A stretch of DNA of 64,000 bases, from assembly GCA_029204225.1 (NCBI GenBank), contig CM055095.1:50042841-50106840 (forward strand). The letters are read 5' to 3'. Source of the stretch: Diphasiastrum complanatum (taxonomy: Eukaryota; Streptophyta; Lycopodiopsida; Lycopodiales; Lycopodiaceae). The first letter of the stretch is position 1. The number at the start of each line of letters is the position of its first letter. This document shows positions 1 through 11,559 of this stretch, in pieces. The position numbers and the translations under genes were made by a program. Below the pieces are notes generated by a model. The model had not been told where the DNA came from and made no database searches. It saw nothing but the letters and a program-made list of their open reading frames with translations.

Positions 1-42
1 TGATCTAGATACTTCAAACAGACCTTGCCTAGAATGTGAGAC

Positions 43-660
43 TTATGTGACTATGGGGTTTTGCGGAGACAAAAGAAAGGTCTGATATCTCCACTTAGCT
101 TGGTACTTACGGTTCAACCTTCTACTCCTAGTAGATATGGATTCTACTTCTAGAGTCCTATACAACAAGTGATTACGCACATGCTTAGGTGTAACAAACA
201 CTGTTGTCATCGATTCTATCGGCTCCATAACATCAACATTGGACATCAAATCCAGTGTAACATGCGTGATTGATTCTACACCCAATATATCAGTCTCTCT
301 TCTGATATTGTCATGGGACCTTATATGTGTATCCTCTTCTTGAATGGTAAATTGCAAAGCCCTGGCTTTACATTTTGCCAAAGACCTGCGACAAATCCTC
401 CTCTTCCTCTCACTTTTGGATTCCACTTCAGGAGTCAAATATGAAGGATTACTATGAACATGTTTGGGTGTAACCAATTCTACCCTCTCCACTGCTACTT
501 CTAGCTCGGATGACCTAAACTAGGTGAATGGACTCCTGTAGTCTGGAAATGCACTACTTCCAACAAACTCTATAACAAGACGTTTAGGCGATGGTACCAT
601 GACATGATGTAATGTCAATGGATGATAGCTATGTGGAGGTGCGTCTACAACCAAATCAGT
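43..660 (-). pseudogene. Unknown retroelement-associated ORF with internal duplication
   Basis: The minus strand reads as a coherent protein from about 660 to 43, interrupted once by a TAG near 520. The part below 492 is open for 149 codons. It contains two related segments of about 27 residues, each running from VTPKHV through a TLEVES/TPEVES-type stretch to a basic cluster (ERKRR, RSRR). No known domain is recognised. A second copy with the same TAG and extra damage lies at 7,440-8,058, so the stop predates the inverted duplication. The position next to a copia RNase H end suggests a retroelement accessory or polyprotein linker segment; this is inference. Function unknown. Confidence 0.45.
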
Positions 661-865
661 TTTGCTACTCCCGATGTGCTCTATTGCACCACTTCTATGT
701 GATTGTACATTGAGAGGTATCTATAGTCAATGTACACTGCGTGATTGTACACTGAGTTGCTACCTAGGAACACACCTGTAATGCCTATAATACATATTGG
801 CTTATCTTGGTAAATTGTACCTTCATCAGTCTAGATATACCCAGAGGATCTTAGAAAATTTTGGG

Positions 866-1820
866 ATGTTGAATTGCAAAGGAGCAAATACTCCAATGCT
901 TGTAGGAACAGTCTTGACGAATGAATATTTTCCACAGACTGAAGAAGAGAGAGAATTGATGTAGCAGACACCATACAGAAAGCTGATCGGATCTCTGATG
1001 TACCTTGCAGATAACACATGATGTGACATTGCTTATGCCGTGTTCAAGATGAGCCAATTCTGTATGAATCTAGGCTCGACTCATTGGTAGATTGCAAAAT
1101 GAATTCTGCAATATCTTCAATTAATGAAAGATTTTGGATTGTGTTATTCTCGTGATGAAGAGTTCCAGATGTTTTCTTACAGTGATGCTAGCTGGGCATC
1201 TCTTAAGGATGATTGCAAAAGTGTCTCAGGAGGATGTACCATTGTGTCAGGAGTAGCAATTCTCTAGGTCAGCATTGTGGCTCAGTCATCTTGCAAAGAA
1301 GAGTATGTAGTAGCAGCAAAGATGGCCAATGAAATCATGTGGCTCAAACAGTTCCTTGACGAACTGGGTGAAACGAGGAATGAACTTCTAGTTTTGCAGA
1401 TGGACAACACATCTGCAATACATCTGACAAAAGACCCTGTGTTTCACTCAAGGACAAAACACATTGCAATCAAGTACCATTTGATAAGGAATCTGATCAG
1501 GAAGAAGATGTTGCAAACCACTTCCATTGGAACGAAAGAGATGGTTGCTGACATTTTCACAAAGGCCTTAGACAAAGGTCTGTTCGATAAATAGAGAAGC
1601 AGTCTTGGAGACATCAAGCTATCATGGCTTGAGAAAGAGCTGAAGAAACAAAAAGTTTCAATTGCCAAAGCTTTGCTAGCTTTCAACCCACAAAGAGAAA
1701 ATGTTCGCAAACATTTCACGACACATGACACGAAATTGTTCACGACAAAAAATCATTCGTGCTCCACAAAGGACCAGCAAGATCATCCAAGTACCATGAA
1801 GTACAAATGTTTGATCTAAT
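866..1820 (+). pseudogene. Ty1/copia RT C-terminus and RNase H relic
   Basis: The translation carries the copia signature that follows the RT palm: a PYRKLIGSLMYLAD block, then in shifted frames the RNase H block, ending in an open segment at 1,277-1,594 with SSCKEEYVVAA, the QMDNTSAIHL strand and the RTKHIAIKYH-ADIFTKAL tail. These are the usual terminal motifs of a copia polyprotein. In-frame TAG and TGA codons near 960 and 1,020 and at least two frameshifts make it non-functional. The reading continues past the RNase H stop to about 1,820 as a basic tail (KELKKQKVSIAK). A mirrored copy is at 6,333-7,179. Only the last quarter of a polyprotein is present. Confidence 0.85.
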
Positions 1821-1822
1821 AT

Positions 1823-2668
1823 TGTGACATCAGCAGAAGTGTTTTACGACGTGGCTAATCTGCCACTCTTGTAATCCATGATTAGTTATAGATGTTTAAT
1901 CTGTCTAATCAAAAAAGTTACTCGACGCGACACGAAAAAGTTCGCAAACCATATAAGTTCCGCCTGATGCATAAAACAAAAAGACGAAAACATACATGAT
2001 TAGATGTCCGCCTGTGAGCGAGATAATGTTGTAAGAGGATCAATAGATCCAAGAAGTCCGCTAGTAAGTGAGACATTATTCGTGGGAGAATTGTTTTTCT
2101 CTCACGCCAATGCATTGTGTGGATCTGTCATACAGTGCTTGAAAACAAGAGGATCAATAGATAATATTGTAGCTATTATGCACATATTATTCTGATTGTT
2201 GTATGACCTTAGATAAAAAAATTTTCTACTATTGTTCTTGTATCTCATGCACTTGTTTATTCAATTCCGCACACTGGTTCAATCTTGTTGAATGCTGAAT
2301 TAATCTATAATGTAGATCAACAATGTCTGTCTACATTCTGGAGGATTGTAGGAATGATATAGCCGACAGTGGCCAGCAATCATATTTGAATTCCCCATGA
2401 ACTGATTTCCTTCGCGACTTTTCGTTTTGTGTTTCACTTCGCTTCGTTTCGTTTCTCGTTGCGTTACACAGCCCTACTGATCTTTGTGCAATGGATATCA
2501 GAGTTCGTTTCAATTCATTTTGTTTTGTTTTGTTTTTCATTATAGAGCTTGATTGATCTTTGCAAAGAAAAGAAAAATGAATATCACAACATGTTCAAGT
2601 TTCACGAATTCTTCTCGAACATAAATCATTCTAGAATAGAATAGTTTCGCGAATTGTTCAAGAGACCC
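1823..2668 (+). mobile_element. Probable 3' LTR and end of the copia relic
   Basis: Non-coding sequence directly after the copia RNase H tail, starting near a TGTGACATC that could be the LTR start. The same sequence follows the RNase H end in the right arm (about 5,489-6,332) and at 9,231-10,020. Its far end joins another LTR family near 2,668. The boundaries are inferred from where the three copies stop matching. Confidence 0.5.
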
Positions 2669-3002
2669 CATCAGTTTCTGTCACCAGAATTTTTTATTGG
2701 CATTTCATTTTGTGATTTCCATCACATGCCTCATTAATGAGTTTGGTTTCCTTCCATAGAAATTTCTAGATAAAAAACCCTACTACAATATGAACTAGAT
2801 TCAATGTGTCTAACATTCAAATTTGAATGTGTCCAAACTCGACCTTCTACTTTCTCTCACTTTTAAAAAGTGGTAACTTCAAATGTACTTATAGGCTAAA
2901 AATAACTTTATAAAGTTTATCTCTAAGTATGAAATGCATATTGGCCTCAATTTTCATATATTCAACATAGACCAATATCAAACTAGCTGACAATTTTTCA
3001 CA
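2669..3002 (-). mobile_element. LTR fragment, TGTGAG family (5' part)
   Basis: On the minus strand this begins TGTGAAAAATTGTCAG at 3,002 and matches 5,161-5,488 and 37,838-38,108. At 37,838 the same start follows a purine tract, which identifies it as an LTR start. The LTR is interrupted by the copia fragment at about 2,668. Confidence 0.65.
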
Positions 3003-3104
3003 ATAAGCATAAGATCAAGATACAGATAGTTGCTGATTTCTTGCATATGGTGCTAGAAATGGGACTATTAACTTGTTAGAGTAACTACAATATTGTGGAT
3101 TGAG

Positions 3105-3325
3105 TTATATTTGTGTGAGACTTGATGGATCTCCTAGAGATTTTAGATGACTAAATTGTGATATTTTAGAATATTTGGATATTCTAAGAATATTTGTACC
3201 AAGAAGTATTATTTTCTGCAAGATATTGAAATGGAATTTCTTCAACTTTTGGATTTGATTTCTGAAATAAAGTAAAATCACCCAGTGTTTCATGTAATTC
3301 AAATTACATGAAGGTGATGAACGTT
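3105..3325. repeat. Inner inverted repeat, left copy
   Basis: Matches the reverse complement of about 4,185-4,395, sharing a CTAGAGATTTTAG block, a TATTTGTACCAAGAA block and a TTACATGAAGGTGA end. With the outer arms this makes the 8-kb region a nested palindrome with different spacer lengths. Confidence 0.65.
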
Positions 3326-4184
3326 TTTTTGAATTAGATCAACCCGTTTGGAGGAATTATATATATAGCTTAGTGTATCTTTGGGAATTCGAATCAGTAT
3401 TCATGAGTAGAGGCAAGCAATTGAAGAATTGTTGCATCTTTGAGTACTTATTTAGATGGAAAGATCAAACTAAGAATAATGATTCATGGGTAAGACTTGA
3501 AAGCTTAAGGGATAATTTCATGTTTTTTTTTTCATGTTCAAAGGACGGAACTTGTTTGAGGAAGAATGTTATGGCCATATTCAGCTAAGGACATGGAATA
3601 GTCCTAATATGGTAGACCGGCCCTCCAGTTTTCGAAATTATTGGTCACGCCTAGATTTAATTCCACATTGAGGCATGTTGATGACTGATGAACTTGAGAG
3701 GACCCAACCACTCTCATTGAGACATGTGGAGTAGTGCATGACTATTATAGGCAAAAGGAATGCATGAAGAGTTGTGACCTTTATATAGTTGACATGCATG
3801 GATTCATGCACAGGATCCTACTCTCTATATATTTAGATAGTGATTATTCCGTCGACGACTTTGTTCTAGGTTACCAGTAGAGCTCTTCTCCTCTTGCTAT
3901 TACATGGCATGGCTTGGGGGCTAGATTCAGGAGGATTCTCCAGGAGGGATCTAGGATTGGTTGGGTGGTTTTGCTCTATTGTCTCTCTTGTGTTTTCCTA
4001 TCCTCATCTTAGGGGTTTGCCTAGTGATCTTTACACTTAGTCTCACTTCAATTATCAAGTAAGTACTTAGAGATGGAACAACTCCACAATTGTTTATCTC
4101 TGCTCTGAAGTACGATATCTGATTTAAAAGTTCACTATGTGATAAATTTTCCTATTGGGTCTAATTCTCTACAAACTAGTAACG
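3326..4184. other. Spacer of the nested palindrome; no gene recognised
   Basis: AT-rich centre of the inverted repeat. It contains TATATATAG-type promoter-like strings near 3,360 and a pyrimidine-rich stretch around 3,890-4,040 that resembles the end of an LTR. No coding similarity was found; the longest open frame (3,373-3,588) has no recognisable motif. Confidence 0.4.
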
Positions 4185-4395
4185 TCACCTTCATGTAAAC
4201 TCAATTTACATGAACCAATGGGTGAATTATAACCTTAAATTGGAGATCCAAGATTATCTACAATTTTTTGTAGACCTGTCATAAATGATTCTTGGTACAA
4301 ATACACTTAGAATATAAGAAAAAATTAAGGTATAATCATTCATCCTACTAAAATCTCTAGGATATCCACCAAGATAAATTGACTTTAACTCAATT
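4185..4395. repeat. Inner inverted repeat, right copy
   Basis: Reverse-complement partner of 3,105-3,325, diverged and with small indels. Confidence 0.65.
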
Positions 4396-4744
4396 CTGAG
4401 TACCATGTATACTTTCTTGAATTAAGTGCTCTATTCCTAGCATCTCATACAACAAAATAGCAACCATTCAATCTCGATAGATTTGTCTGTCTCCTAATTA
4501 ACCAAAGATCTAGGTTGAAAACCGTACACAAGCATCTATAGACCACAATTTGTAGTAGAACTTCATCCACAAAGGTAAGCAAATTTCTCATAAGTAAAAA
4601 TAAATTACCTTTATGAGAATTCATGTGAGAGCTACACAATCTCAATTTTGCTCTAGAGTAAAGAAATTTAAATTTTTCACTAACTGATCTAAATTTCTGA
4701 CTCTTTCAAATAAATCGAGAATTACTCATCATCTTAAAAATCAT

Positions 4745-5160
4745 GATATTTTCTTATAATCTTTTCATGGCAAGATTGTAGTGGATCAGTTGACTAAGTT
4801 AGTTGCTTTCATACCAGTTAAGTCAACTATAAAGGCTTCTGATTTATCCCAGATCTTTGTTGAAAAATTATTTTGGTAGTATGGTCTGATGAGTGACATT
4901 GTTAGTGATAGAGATCCTAAGTCCACAGGTCACTTCTGGTCAATAGGATTCCATAAACTAGAAACTTCGCTTAGTTTTAGTTCTTTTGATCATCCTGAAT
5001 CAGATGGCCAGACAAAAAGGACTAATCAAACTATGGAAGATATGTTGAGGACATATGTTTCTCACTTGCAATCTCATTGGGAAGATTACATTCCTCTTAT
5101 TGAGTTTGCATACAAAAGTAGAAAGCATTTTGCTATAGGTTACAGTCCTCTTATGCTTAT
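4745..5160 (+). pseudogene. Ty3/gypsy integrase core relic
   Basis: The frame reads as the catalytic core of a gypsy integrase: a VVDQLTKLVAFIPV start, VSDRDPKSTGHFW holding the second catalytic Asp, then HPESDGQTKRTNQTMEDMLR, where the catalytic Glu region lies. It continues with HWEDYIPLIEFAYKS. A TAG replaces a residue just before YGLMSDIVSDRD. The frame ends abruptly where an LTR starts at 5,161, so the integrase was cut by that insertion. The left arm lacks this segment, which explains the offset in the palindrome. Confidence 0.85.
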
Positions 5161-5488
5161 TGTGAGAAATTGTCAGCTAGTTTGATATTGGTCTATGTTG
5201 ATTATTTGGCAATTGAGGCCAATATCATTTCATACTTAGAGATAAACTTTATGAAGTTATTCTTGGCCTAAGTACATTTGAAACTACCACTTTTGAGAGA
5301 AAGTAGAAGGTCGAGTTTGGACACATTCAAATTTGAATGTTAGATAGATTGAATCTAGTTCATATTGTAGTAGGGTTTTTGATCTAGAAGTTTCTATGGA
5401 AGGAAACCAAACTCATTAATGAGGCATGTGATGGAAATTGCAAAATGAAATTCCAATAAAAAATTTTGGTGACAAAAACTGATGGAGA
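5161..5488 (+). mobile_element. LTR fragment, TGTGAG family (5' part)
   Basis: Begins TGTGAGAAATTGTCAG exactly where the integrase relic stops. Matches 2,669-3,002 (inverted) and 37,838-38,108. Copia-derived sequence follows from about 5,489. Confidence 0.7.
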
Positions 5489-6332
5489 TCTCTCGAACAA
5501 TTTGCAAAACTATTCCATTCTAGAATAATTTATGTTCGAGAAGAACTCGCGAAACTTGAACGTGCTCCAATATTGATTTTTCTTTTCTTTGCAAAGATCA
5601 ATCAGGCTCTATAATGAAATCGAGATGAAACGAAATGAATCGAAACGAACTCTGATATCAATTGCACAAAAATCAGTCGGGCTGTGTAATGCAACGAGAA
5701 ACGAAATGAAGCAAAGTGAAACATGAGGCAAAAAGTCGCAAAAAAAATCAGTTCGTGTGGAGTTCAAATATGATTGCTGGTCACTGCCGGCTATATCATT
5801 CCTACAATCCTCCAGAATGTAGACAGACACTGCTGATCTACGTTATAGATTAATTCAGCATTCAACAAGATTGAACCAGTGTGCGGAATTGAATAAACAA
5901 GTGCATGAGATACACAAACAATAGTAGACAAAAATTTATTTGAGGTCATACAACAATCAGAATAATATGTTCATAACAGCTACAATATTATCTATTGATC
6001 CTCTTGTTTTCAAGCGCTCTATGACAGATCCACACAATGAATTGACGTGAGAGAAAAACAATTCTCCCATGAATAATGTCTCGCTTACTAGCGGACTTCT
6101 TGGATCTGCTGATCCTCTTACAAAATTGTCTCGCTTACAAGTGGACATCTAATCCTGTATATTTTTGTCTTTTTGTTTAATGCATCAGACAGAATGTATA
6201 CAGTTTGCGAACTTTTTCGTGTTGCGTCAAATAACTTTTCTTATTAGACAGATTAAACATCTATAACTAGTCATGGATTACAAGAGTGGTGGATTAGCCA
6301 CGTCCTAAAGCACTTCTATTGATGTCACAATA

Positions 6333-7179
6333 TTAGAACAAATGTTTGTACTTCATGGTACTTGGTTGATCCTGCTGGTCCTTTGTGGAGCACAAATGAT
6401 TTTCTGTCGCGAACAATTTTGTGTCGTGTGTCACAAAATGTTCGCGAACATTTTCTCTTCGTGGGTTGAAAGCTAGCAAACGTTTGGCAATTGAAACCTT
6501 TTGTTTCTTCAGCTCCCTCTCAAAGCATGATAGCTTGATGACTCCAAGACTTCTCCTCTGTTTCTCGAACAGACCTTTGTCTAAGGCCTTTGTGAAAATG
6601 TCAGCAGCCATCTCTTTCGTTCCAATGAAATTTGTTTCCAACCATCTGAAAACCTAGAAGCTCATTCCTCGTTTCGTCCAGTTCGTCAAGGAGCTGTTTG
6701 AGCCAAATGATTTTATTGGCCATCTTTGTTGTTGCTACGTAATTTGCTTCGCAAGATGACTGAGCCACAATGCTGACCTAGAAAATTGCTGCTCCTCATG
6801 CAATGGTACATCCTCCTAAGACACTTTTGCAGTCATCCTTGAGAGATGTCCATCTAGCATCACTGTAAGAAAACATCTGGAACTCTGCATCACGAGAATA
6901 ACACAATCCAAAAATTCTCGTTAATTGAAGATATTGCAGAATTCGTTTTGCAACCTACCAATGAGTCGAGCCTGGATTCGTACAGAATTGGCTCATCATG
7001 AACATGGCATAAGCAATGACACATCGTCTGTTATCTCCAAGGTACATCAGAGATCCGATCAGCTTTCCGTATGGTGTCTGCTGCATCAATTCTCTCATTT
7101 CTTCAGTCTTTGGACAATCTGCATTCGTCAAGACTGTTCCTAAAAGCATTGGAGTATTCGCTCCTTTGCAATTCAACAT
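6333..7179 (-). pseudogene. Ty1/copia RT C-terminus and RNase H relic (right arm)
   Basis: Minus-strand counterpart of 866-1,820. The segment at 6,955-7,179 reads NCKGANTPMLLGTVL and TPYGKLIGSLMYLGD; the segment at 6,333-6,641 reads IGTKEMAADIFTKALDKG followed by the basic tail. The central RNase H strands are frameshifted. It has the same truncated extent as the left-arm copy, so the truncation predates the inverted duplication. Confidence 0.85.
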
Positions 7180-7439
7180 CCCAAAATTTTCTTAGATCTT
7201 TGGTTATATTTAGACTGATGAAGGTACAATTTACTCCCTTCATAGTCCCTATCAATCTTTAAGCCAAGCTAAGCCAGTATGTAGTATAGGCACTACGGGT
7301 GTGTCCCTAGGTAGCAATCATATTGGTACATTGACTTTAGATACCACTTAGTGTACAATCACTCAGTGTACATTGACTTTAGATACCACTCATTGTACAA
7401 TCACTTAGATGTGGTGCAATAGAGCACATCGGGAGTAGC

Positions 7440-8058
7440 AAAACTGATTTGGTTGTAGACGCACCTCCGCATAGCTATCATCCATTGATATTACATCATG
7501 TCATGGTACCATCGCCTCAACATCTTGTTGTAAAGTTTGTTGGAAGTAGTGCATTTCCAGACTACAGGAGTCCGTCCACCTAGTTTAGGTCATTTGAGAT
7601 AGAGGTAGCAGCAGAGAGGGTAGAGTTGGTTACACCCAAACATGTTCATAGTAATCCTCCATATTTGACTCCTGAAGTGGAATCCAAAATGAGAGGAAGA
7701 GGAGGATTCATCGCAGGTCTTTGGCAAAATGTAAAGCCAGGGATTTGCAATTTACCATTCAAGAAGAGGATACATGTATGAGGTCCCATGACAATATCAA
7801 AAGAGAGACTGATATATTGGGTGTAGAATAATCATGCATGTTACAATGGATTTGATGTCCAATGTTGATGTTATGGAGCCGGTAGACTCGACGACAGTAG
7901 TGTTTGTTACACTTGAGCATGTGCATAATCACCCGTTGTATAGGACTCTAGAAGTAGAATCCATATCTGCTAGGAGTAGAAGGTTGAACCGTAAGTACCA
8001 AGCTAAGCGAAGATATCAAACCTTGCTTTTGCCTCCGCAAAACCCCACAGTCACATAA
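7440..8058 (+). pseudogene. Unknown retroelement-associated ORF (right-arm copy)
   Basis: Plus-strand counterpart of 43-660. It begins SKTDLVVDAPPHSYHP, shares the TAG of the left copy near 7,590, then loses frame near 7,690 and again near 7,830. The final 74-codon segment (7,834-8,058) keeps the second TLEVES-RSRR repeat. The stretch upstream (7,270-7,440) holds short direct repeats of a TACATTGACTTTAGATACCA string. Confidence 0.45.
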
Positions 8059-8129
8059 GTCTCACATTCTAGACAAGGTCTCTTTGAAGTATCCAGATTG
8101 CTTCAAACACGAGCACGTCATGATCTTGG

Positions 8130-8440
8130 AGAGATGGTGTCATGTCCGCGTCTTGTATAAAGGATTCAATATAGTCCTAGACTTGGATACCCAGTACTCG
8201 TGTGAATCAAGTTTATTAGTTATGCCACATCATATTGGATGTGACCCACAAGTAATTGATAACCTTATGAGCCTCCCGGTTTCAATTTGCATGTTGATAA
8301 GATCCATGTCTCTCAAAAAAAATTTAGGATTTATGGAGAATTGTCCTAGAAAGCCAATTTGCATTGCCTTTTTGGAGCTTTTTCTTGTGTAGCTCAAATC
8401 TTATGTAGGTCTGAATTTTTCAGCAAGTGTATTTTCATTT
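8130..8440 (+). mobile_element. Internally deleted LTR fragment, TGTCATGTCC family
   Basis: Two blocks match the LTR-bearing region at 38,699-39,440: TGTCATGTCC to GACCCACAAGTA matches 38,699-38,820, and TCCCGGTTTC to AGTGTATTTTCAT matches about 39,265-39,430. The roughly 450 bases between them are missing. The copy at 38,699 has a primer site, so this is a deleted relative of that element. Confidence 0.6.
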
Positions 8441-9230
8441 AAGGGTGTTGACAAATTCTCTGCTTTAGAATCTGTTTACTGCAACATTTCTTTCTCATTC
8501 TGGTTCTCTTTTGTTTTTCAAAACAGTTTCAAGGTTGATTCTGAATGTTATCAAGCTTCGTGGGCATTCATCAGATGTGTTCTTGATATTTAAATGCCCC
8601 AACCAGGCAGAATGGGCAGATTATCGTTGTAGTATTTTGTCCTGCCTGTCAGAGGACACTCAAGTTTGTCACTCTTGCACTGAAGCACATGCATAAACAA
8701 CCACAATCAATCAATTATGCATGCCGAAATGTTCAACCAAATTATCAGCATGCAAAACTGTTGAACAATGACTGAAATCCTACTTTAATGTTGCAAAAAC
8801 GAACTGAAATCAGATCCTAAACATACTAAAACTAAGCCTACATTAATCCACAAAACTTAAACAAGAAACTAATCTACATCATTTTAGAAGTCCAAGAATC
8901 AAGAAACCAACCAATCTTTTGATTCTTGGACATCCCAAGAACATCAAGAACGGGGTTGTAAGGAGATATTCAAGAACTATACTCAAGAACTATACCAAAA
9001 ACCTAGCCTATTTAGCTTACCTGAATGTTGATTCCTACATTAATCCACAAACAAGAAATGAAAACTAATCCACTCTAGGAAAGCAGAAAAGCTAATCCAC
9101 TCTACGAACCATAACCACACACAAAGGAGGGAAAGGCAAGATCATAAATGCATTCTCAAGAAACAAGCATGATCAAGGAGCTCAATGGATGCACCAAATA
9201 CTCGTGGAAGCTCTTCTCATTTCAGCATGG
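8441..9230. other. No gene recognised
   Basis: AT-rich sequence with short local repeats of a CAAGAACTATAC string near 8,970. No coding similarity or RNA gene was seen. Confidence 0.5.
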
Positions 9231-10126
9231 AGTCTCTCGAACGATTCACGGAACTATTCTATTCTAGAATGATTTATGTTCGAGAAAAATTTGTGAAACT
9301 TGAACGTGCTCTGATGTTGATTTTTCTTTTCTTTGCAAAGATCAATCAGGCTCTATAATAAAAAAACGAAATGAATCGAGAATCCACAAAATTCAATGGT
9401 TGTATTTAAAACATCCTGACCTTTCTGGTGGATGAAGTGAAAAGTCGCAAAGAAAATCAGTTTCTGTGGAATTCAGATATAATTGCTGGCCACTGTCGGC
9501 TATATCATTCCTACAATCTTCCAAAATGTAGACAGACACTGTTGATCTACGTTATGAACCAGTGTGCGGAATTTAATAAACAAGTGCATGAGATACACGA
9601 ACAATAGCAGACAAAAATTTATTTGAGGTCATACAACAATCAGAATAATATGTGCATAACAGTTACAATATTATCTATTGATCCTCTTGTTTTCAAGCAC
9701 TATATAACAGATCCACACAGTGCATTGGCGTGAGAGAAAAACAATTCTCTCACGAATAATGTCTCGCTTACTAGCGGACTTCTTAGATCTATTGATCCTC
9801 TTACAAGATTATCTCGCTCACAGGCGGACATCTATTCTGTATATTTTCATGTTTTTGTTTTATGCATCAAGCAGAATGTATACAGTTCGCGACTTTTTCG
9901 TGTCGCATCGAGTAACTTTTCTGATTAGACAAATTAAACATCTATAACTAATCATGGATTACAAAAGTGGCGGATTAGCCATGTCCTAAAGCACTTCTGC
10001 TGGTTCACAATATCAGATCAAATGTTTGTACATTTCGTGTCGTGTGTCGCGAAATGTTCACGAACTTTTTCTCTTCGTGGGTTGAAAGCTAGCAAAGCTT
10101 TGGCAATTGAAACCTTTTGTTTCTTC
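9231..10126. repeat. Third copy of the copia 3'-end fragment
   Basis: Direct-orientation relative of about 5,489-6,510 with an internal deletion (the TAGATTAATTCAGCATTCAACA part is missing near 9,550). It stops in the RNase H tail at 10,126, where the outer LTR sequence resumes. The flanks at 9,224 and 10,126 both read CAGCATGG, which may be a target-site remnant or chance. Confidence 0.65.
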
Positions 10127-10130
10127 AGCA

Positions 10131-10490
10131 TGGACCTATTATAAATAGATGTATACTCATGGGAGAAAGGATTCTTCTCTCTCTCATCTCATTTCATGCT
10201 TATACATGAGTTCTATTGGGTTCATCTATCCATTGGTGCACTATTAATATTGATGATATCTTGCAATCTTGTGTGTAGAATGCATTGTTTTGTTGATATT
10301 CGGATCCACGCATGTGAAATACAATAACTTACTATTTTGTATGGACAAACTTCATTTTATCATAAGTTTGATGTTTGATCAAGATCTTGTTGATTTTGAG
10401 TGTGCTATATTGATTTCTACTCAAAAATCAAGCATTTTGCATATGTAGAATTGATCTTTTGTAGGTCAAAACTCAATATAGGATTATGAT
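10131..10490 (+). mobile_element. LTR fragment, TGTGAG family (3' part)
   Basis: Matches 38,108-38,275 (ACCTATTATAAATAGATG and onwards). It includes a TATAAATAG core promoter-like string and a CTTCTCTCTCTCATCTC leader. It resumes after the copia fragment, so the copia sequence lies inside this LTR. Confidence 0.6.
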
Positions 10491-10514
10491 ATTGAAATAT
10501 TAAGGCTCACATAT

Positions 10515-10680
10515 GATGAGAAAGGTAAGCAAGTTTTTGCTGGAACAAAGTATGCTTTCCTAACCTCTTTTGATGAACCTACATGTGTAGATGAAGCAAG
10601 GAACAAAGAGGAGTGGGTCCAAGCAATAAATCTTGAGTATCAATCTCTCATGAAGAACAATACATGGAGCTCCAACTTCG
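10515..10680 (+). pseudogene. Ty1/copia RT N-terminal fragment
   Basis: The frame gives FDEPTCVDEARNKEEWVQA then EYQSLMKNNTW, the conserved lead-in to copia reverse transcriptase (EP..EA....W..AM..E...L..N.TW). The sequence diverges straight after this block and no palm motifs follow. Short orphan fragment. Confidence 0.65.
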
Positions 10681-10689
10681 TTCATAATG

Positions 10690-11559
10690 TTATCAATAAT
10701 TGAAGCCTTAATTTTTTTCATTTTGTTATTGTTTAGTATTGATTTCGTAGATTTAGAAGTCAAAGTAGAACCTAATGATTTTCCAATGGAAATATCATCA
10801 GCCAAATGGCCTCCAGTAAGCAATGTAGATCTACATAGCAAATATCATGTTCAAAAAATAGTCAGTAAAGATTTGGACACACATTGTATTGATTTATATG
10901 CAAGAACGTGGTAATAAATAACTGATGGAACTAGTAATTGCATTGAATCAAAAAGTTCAAACAATATCAATGCAAATAAGCTAGAACTTACTTGAATGCA
11001 CAAAGTCTTCTTTTTCGGTAAACTCCTCTGGATGAAAGATCACAAATAACCCTTGTTACCAATCTCTTTCTCTTATTAGCTTTTGCCTTTTTATTCAACA
11101 AATCCATGTCTTTAACCAGAGACAAGTAAGAGATACACATAGATTGAAATGCAATTTTCATCTCATCAATACTAGTTGTTATTACTGTAACATTTGAATC
11201 TCCTTCTTGAGGATATCATTTCCCTCCAAACAAGTTTTCAATTATATATGTTTCTCTTGACACTCCTTTGATATTTTCTTTAGGTCCTCTTCTATAAAAT
11301 ATATTCTTTGCATCGAATGTGCATTCCCATAGGCTTTCAAATTCTCACAAGAACCTAAAAGACCATGTTTTCCATGAGACATATAAATTATTGATTAAGT
11401 TATCGAATGAAAATCAAGATGTTGCAATGAATATAAATCAATAGGATACAATGTTCCTAATGACCATAAATCTAAATGCTTTAAACAATGCATAATCTCT
11501 TCTTTTCAATACAACATTTTCAAGGTATTATCATATTCTCTTCTTCTTTGATAGTACAG
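10690..11559. other. No gene recognised; probable continuation of gypsy debris
   Basis: AT-rich. Minus-strand frames adjacent to the integrase relic give short readable peptides (for example KAYGNAHSMQRIYFIEEDL near 11,300) but no definable domain. Confidence 0.35.

Larger units (their letters stand above)
1..3014. repeat. Left arm of a long inverted repeat
   Basis: The reverse complement of this stretch matches 5,149-8,106 almost throughout: the unknown relic ORF, the copia RNase H end, the copia LTR-like part and the start of a second LTR all recur in mirrored order. Divergence judged by eye is about 10%, with small indels. The arm is cut by the window edge, so its true outer end is unknown. 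The inner boundary lies in a shared 12-base stretch next to the LTR start at 3,002. Confidence 0.85.
5149..8106. repeat. Right arm of the long inverted repeat
   Basis: Mirror of 1-3,014: LTR start at 5,161, copia LTR-like stretch, copia RNase H relic on the minus strand, unknown ORF relic on the plus strand. Similarity continues to about 8,106, where the left arm runs out of the window. Confidence 0.85.
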
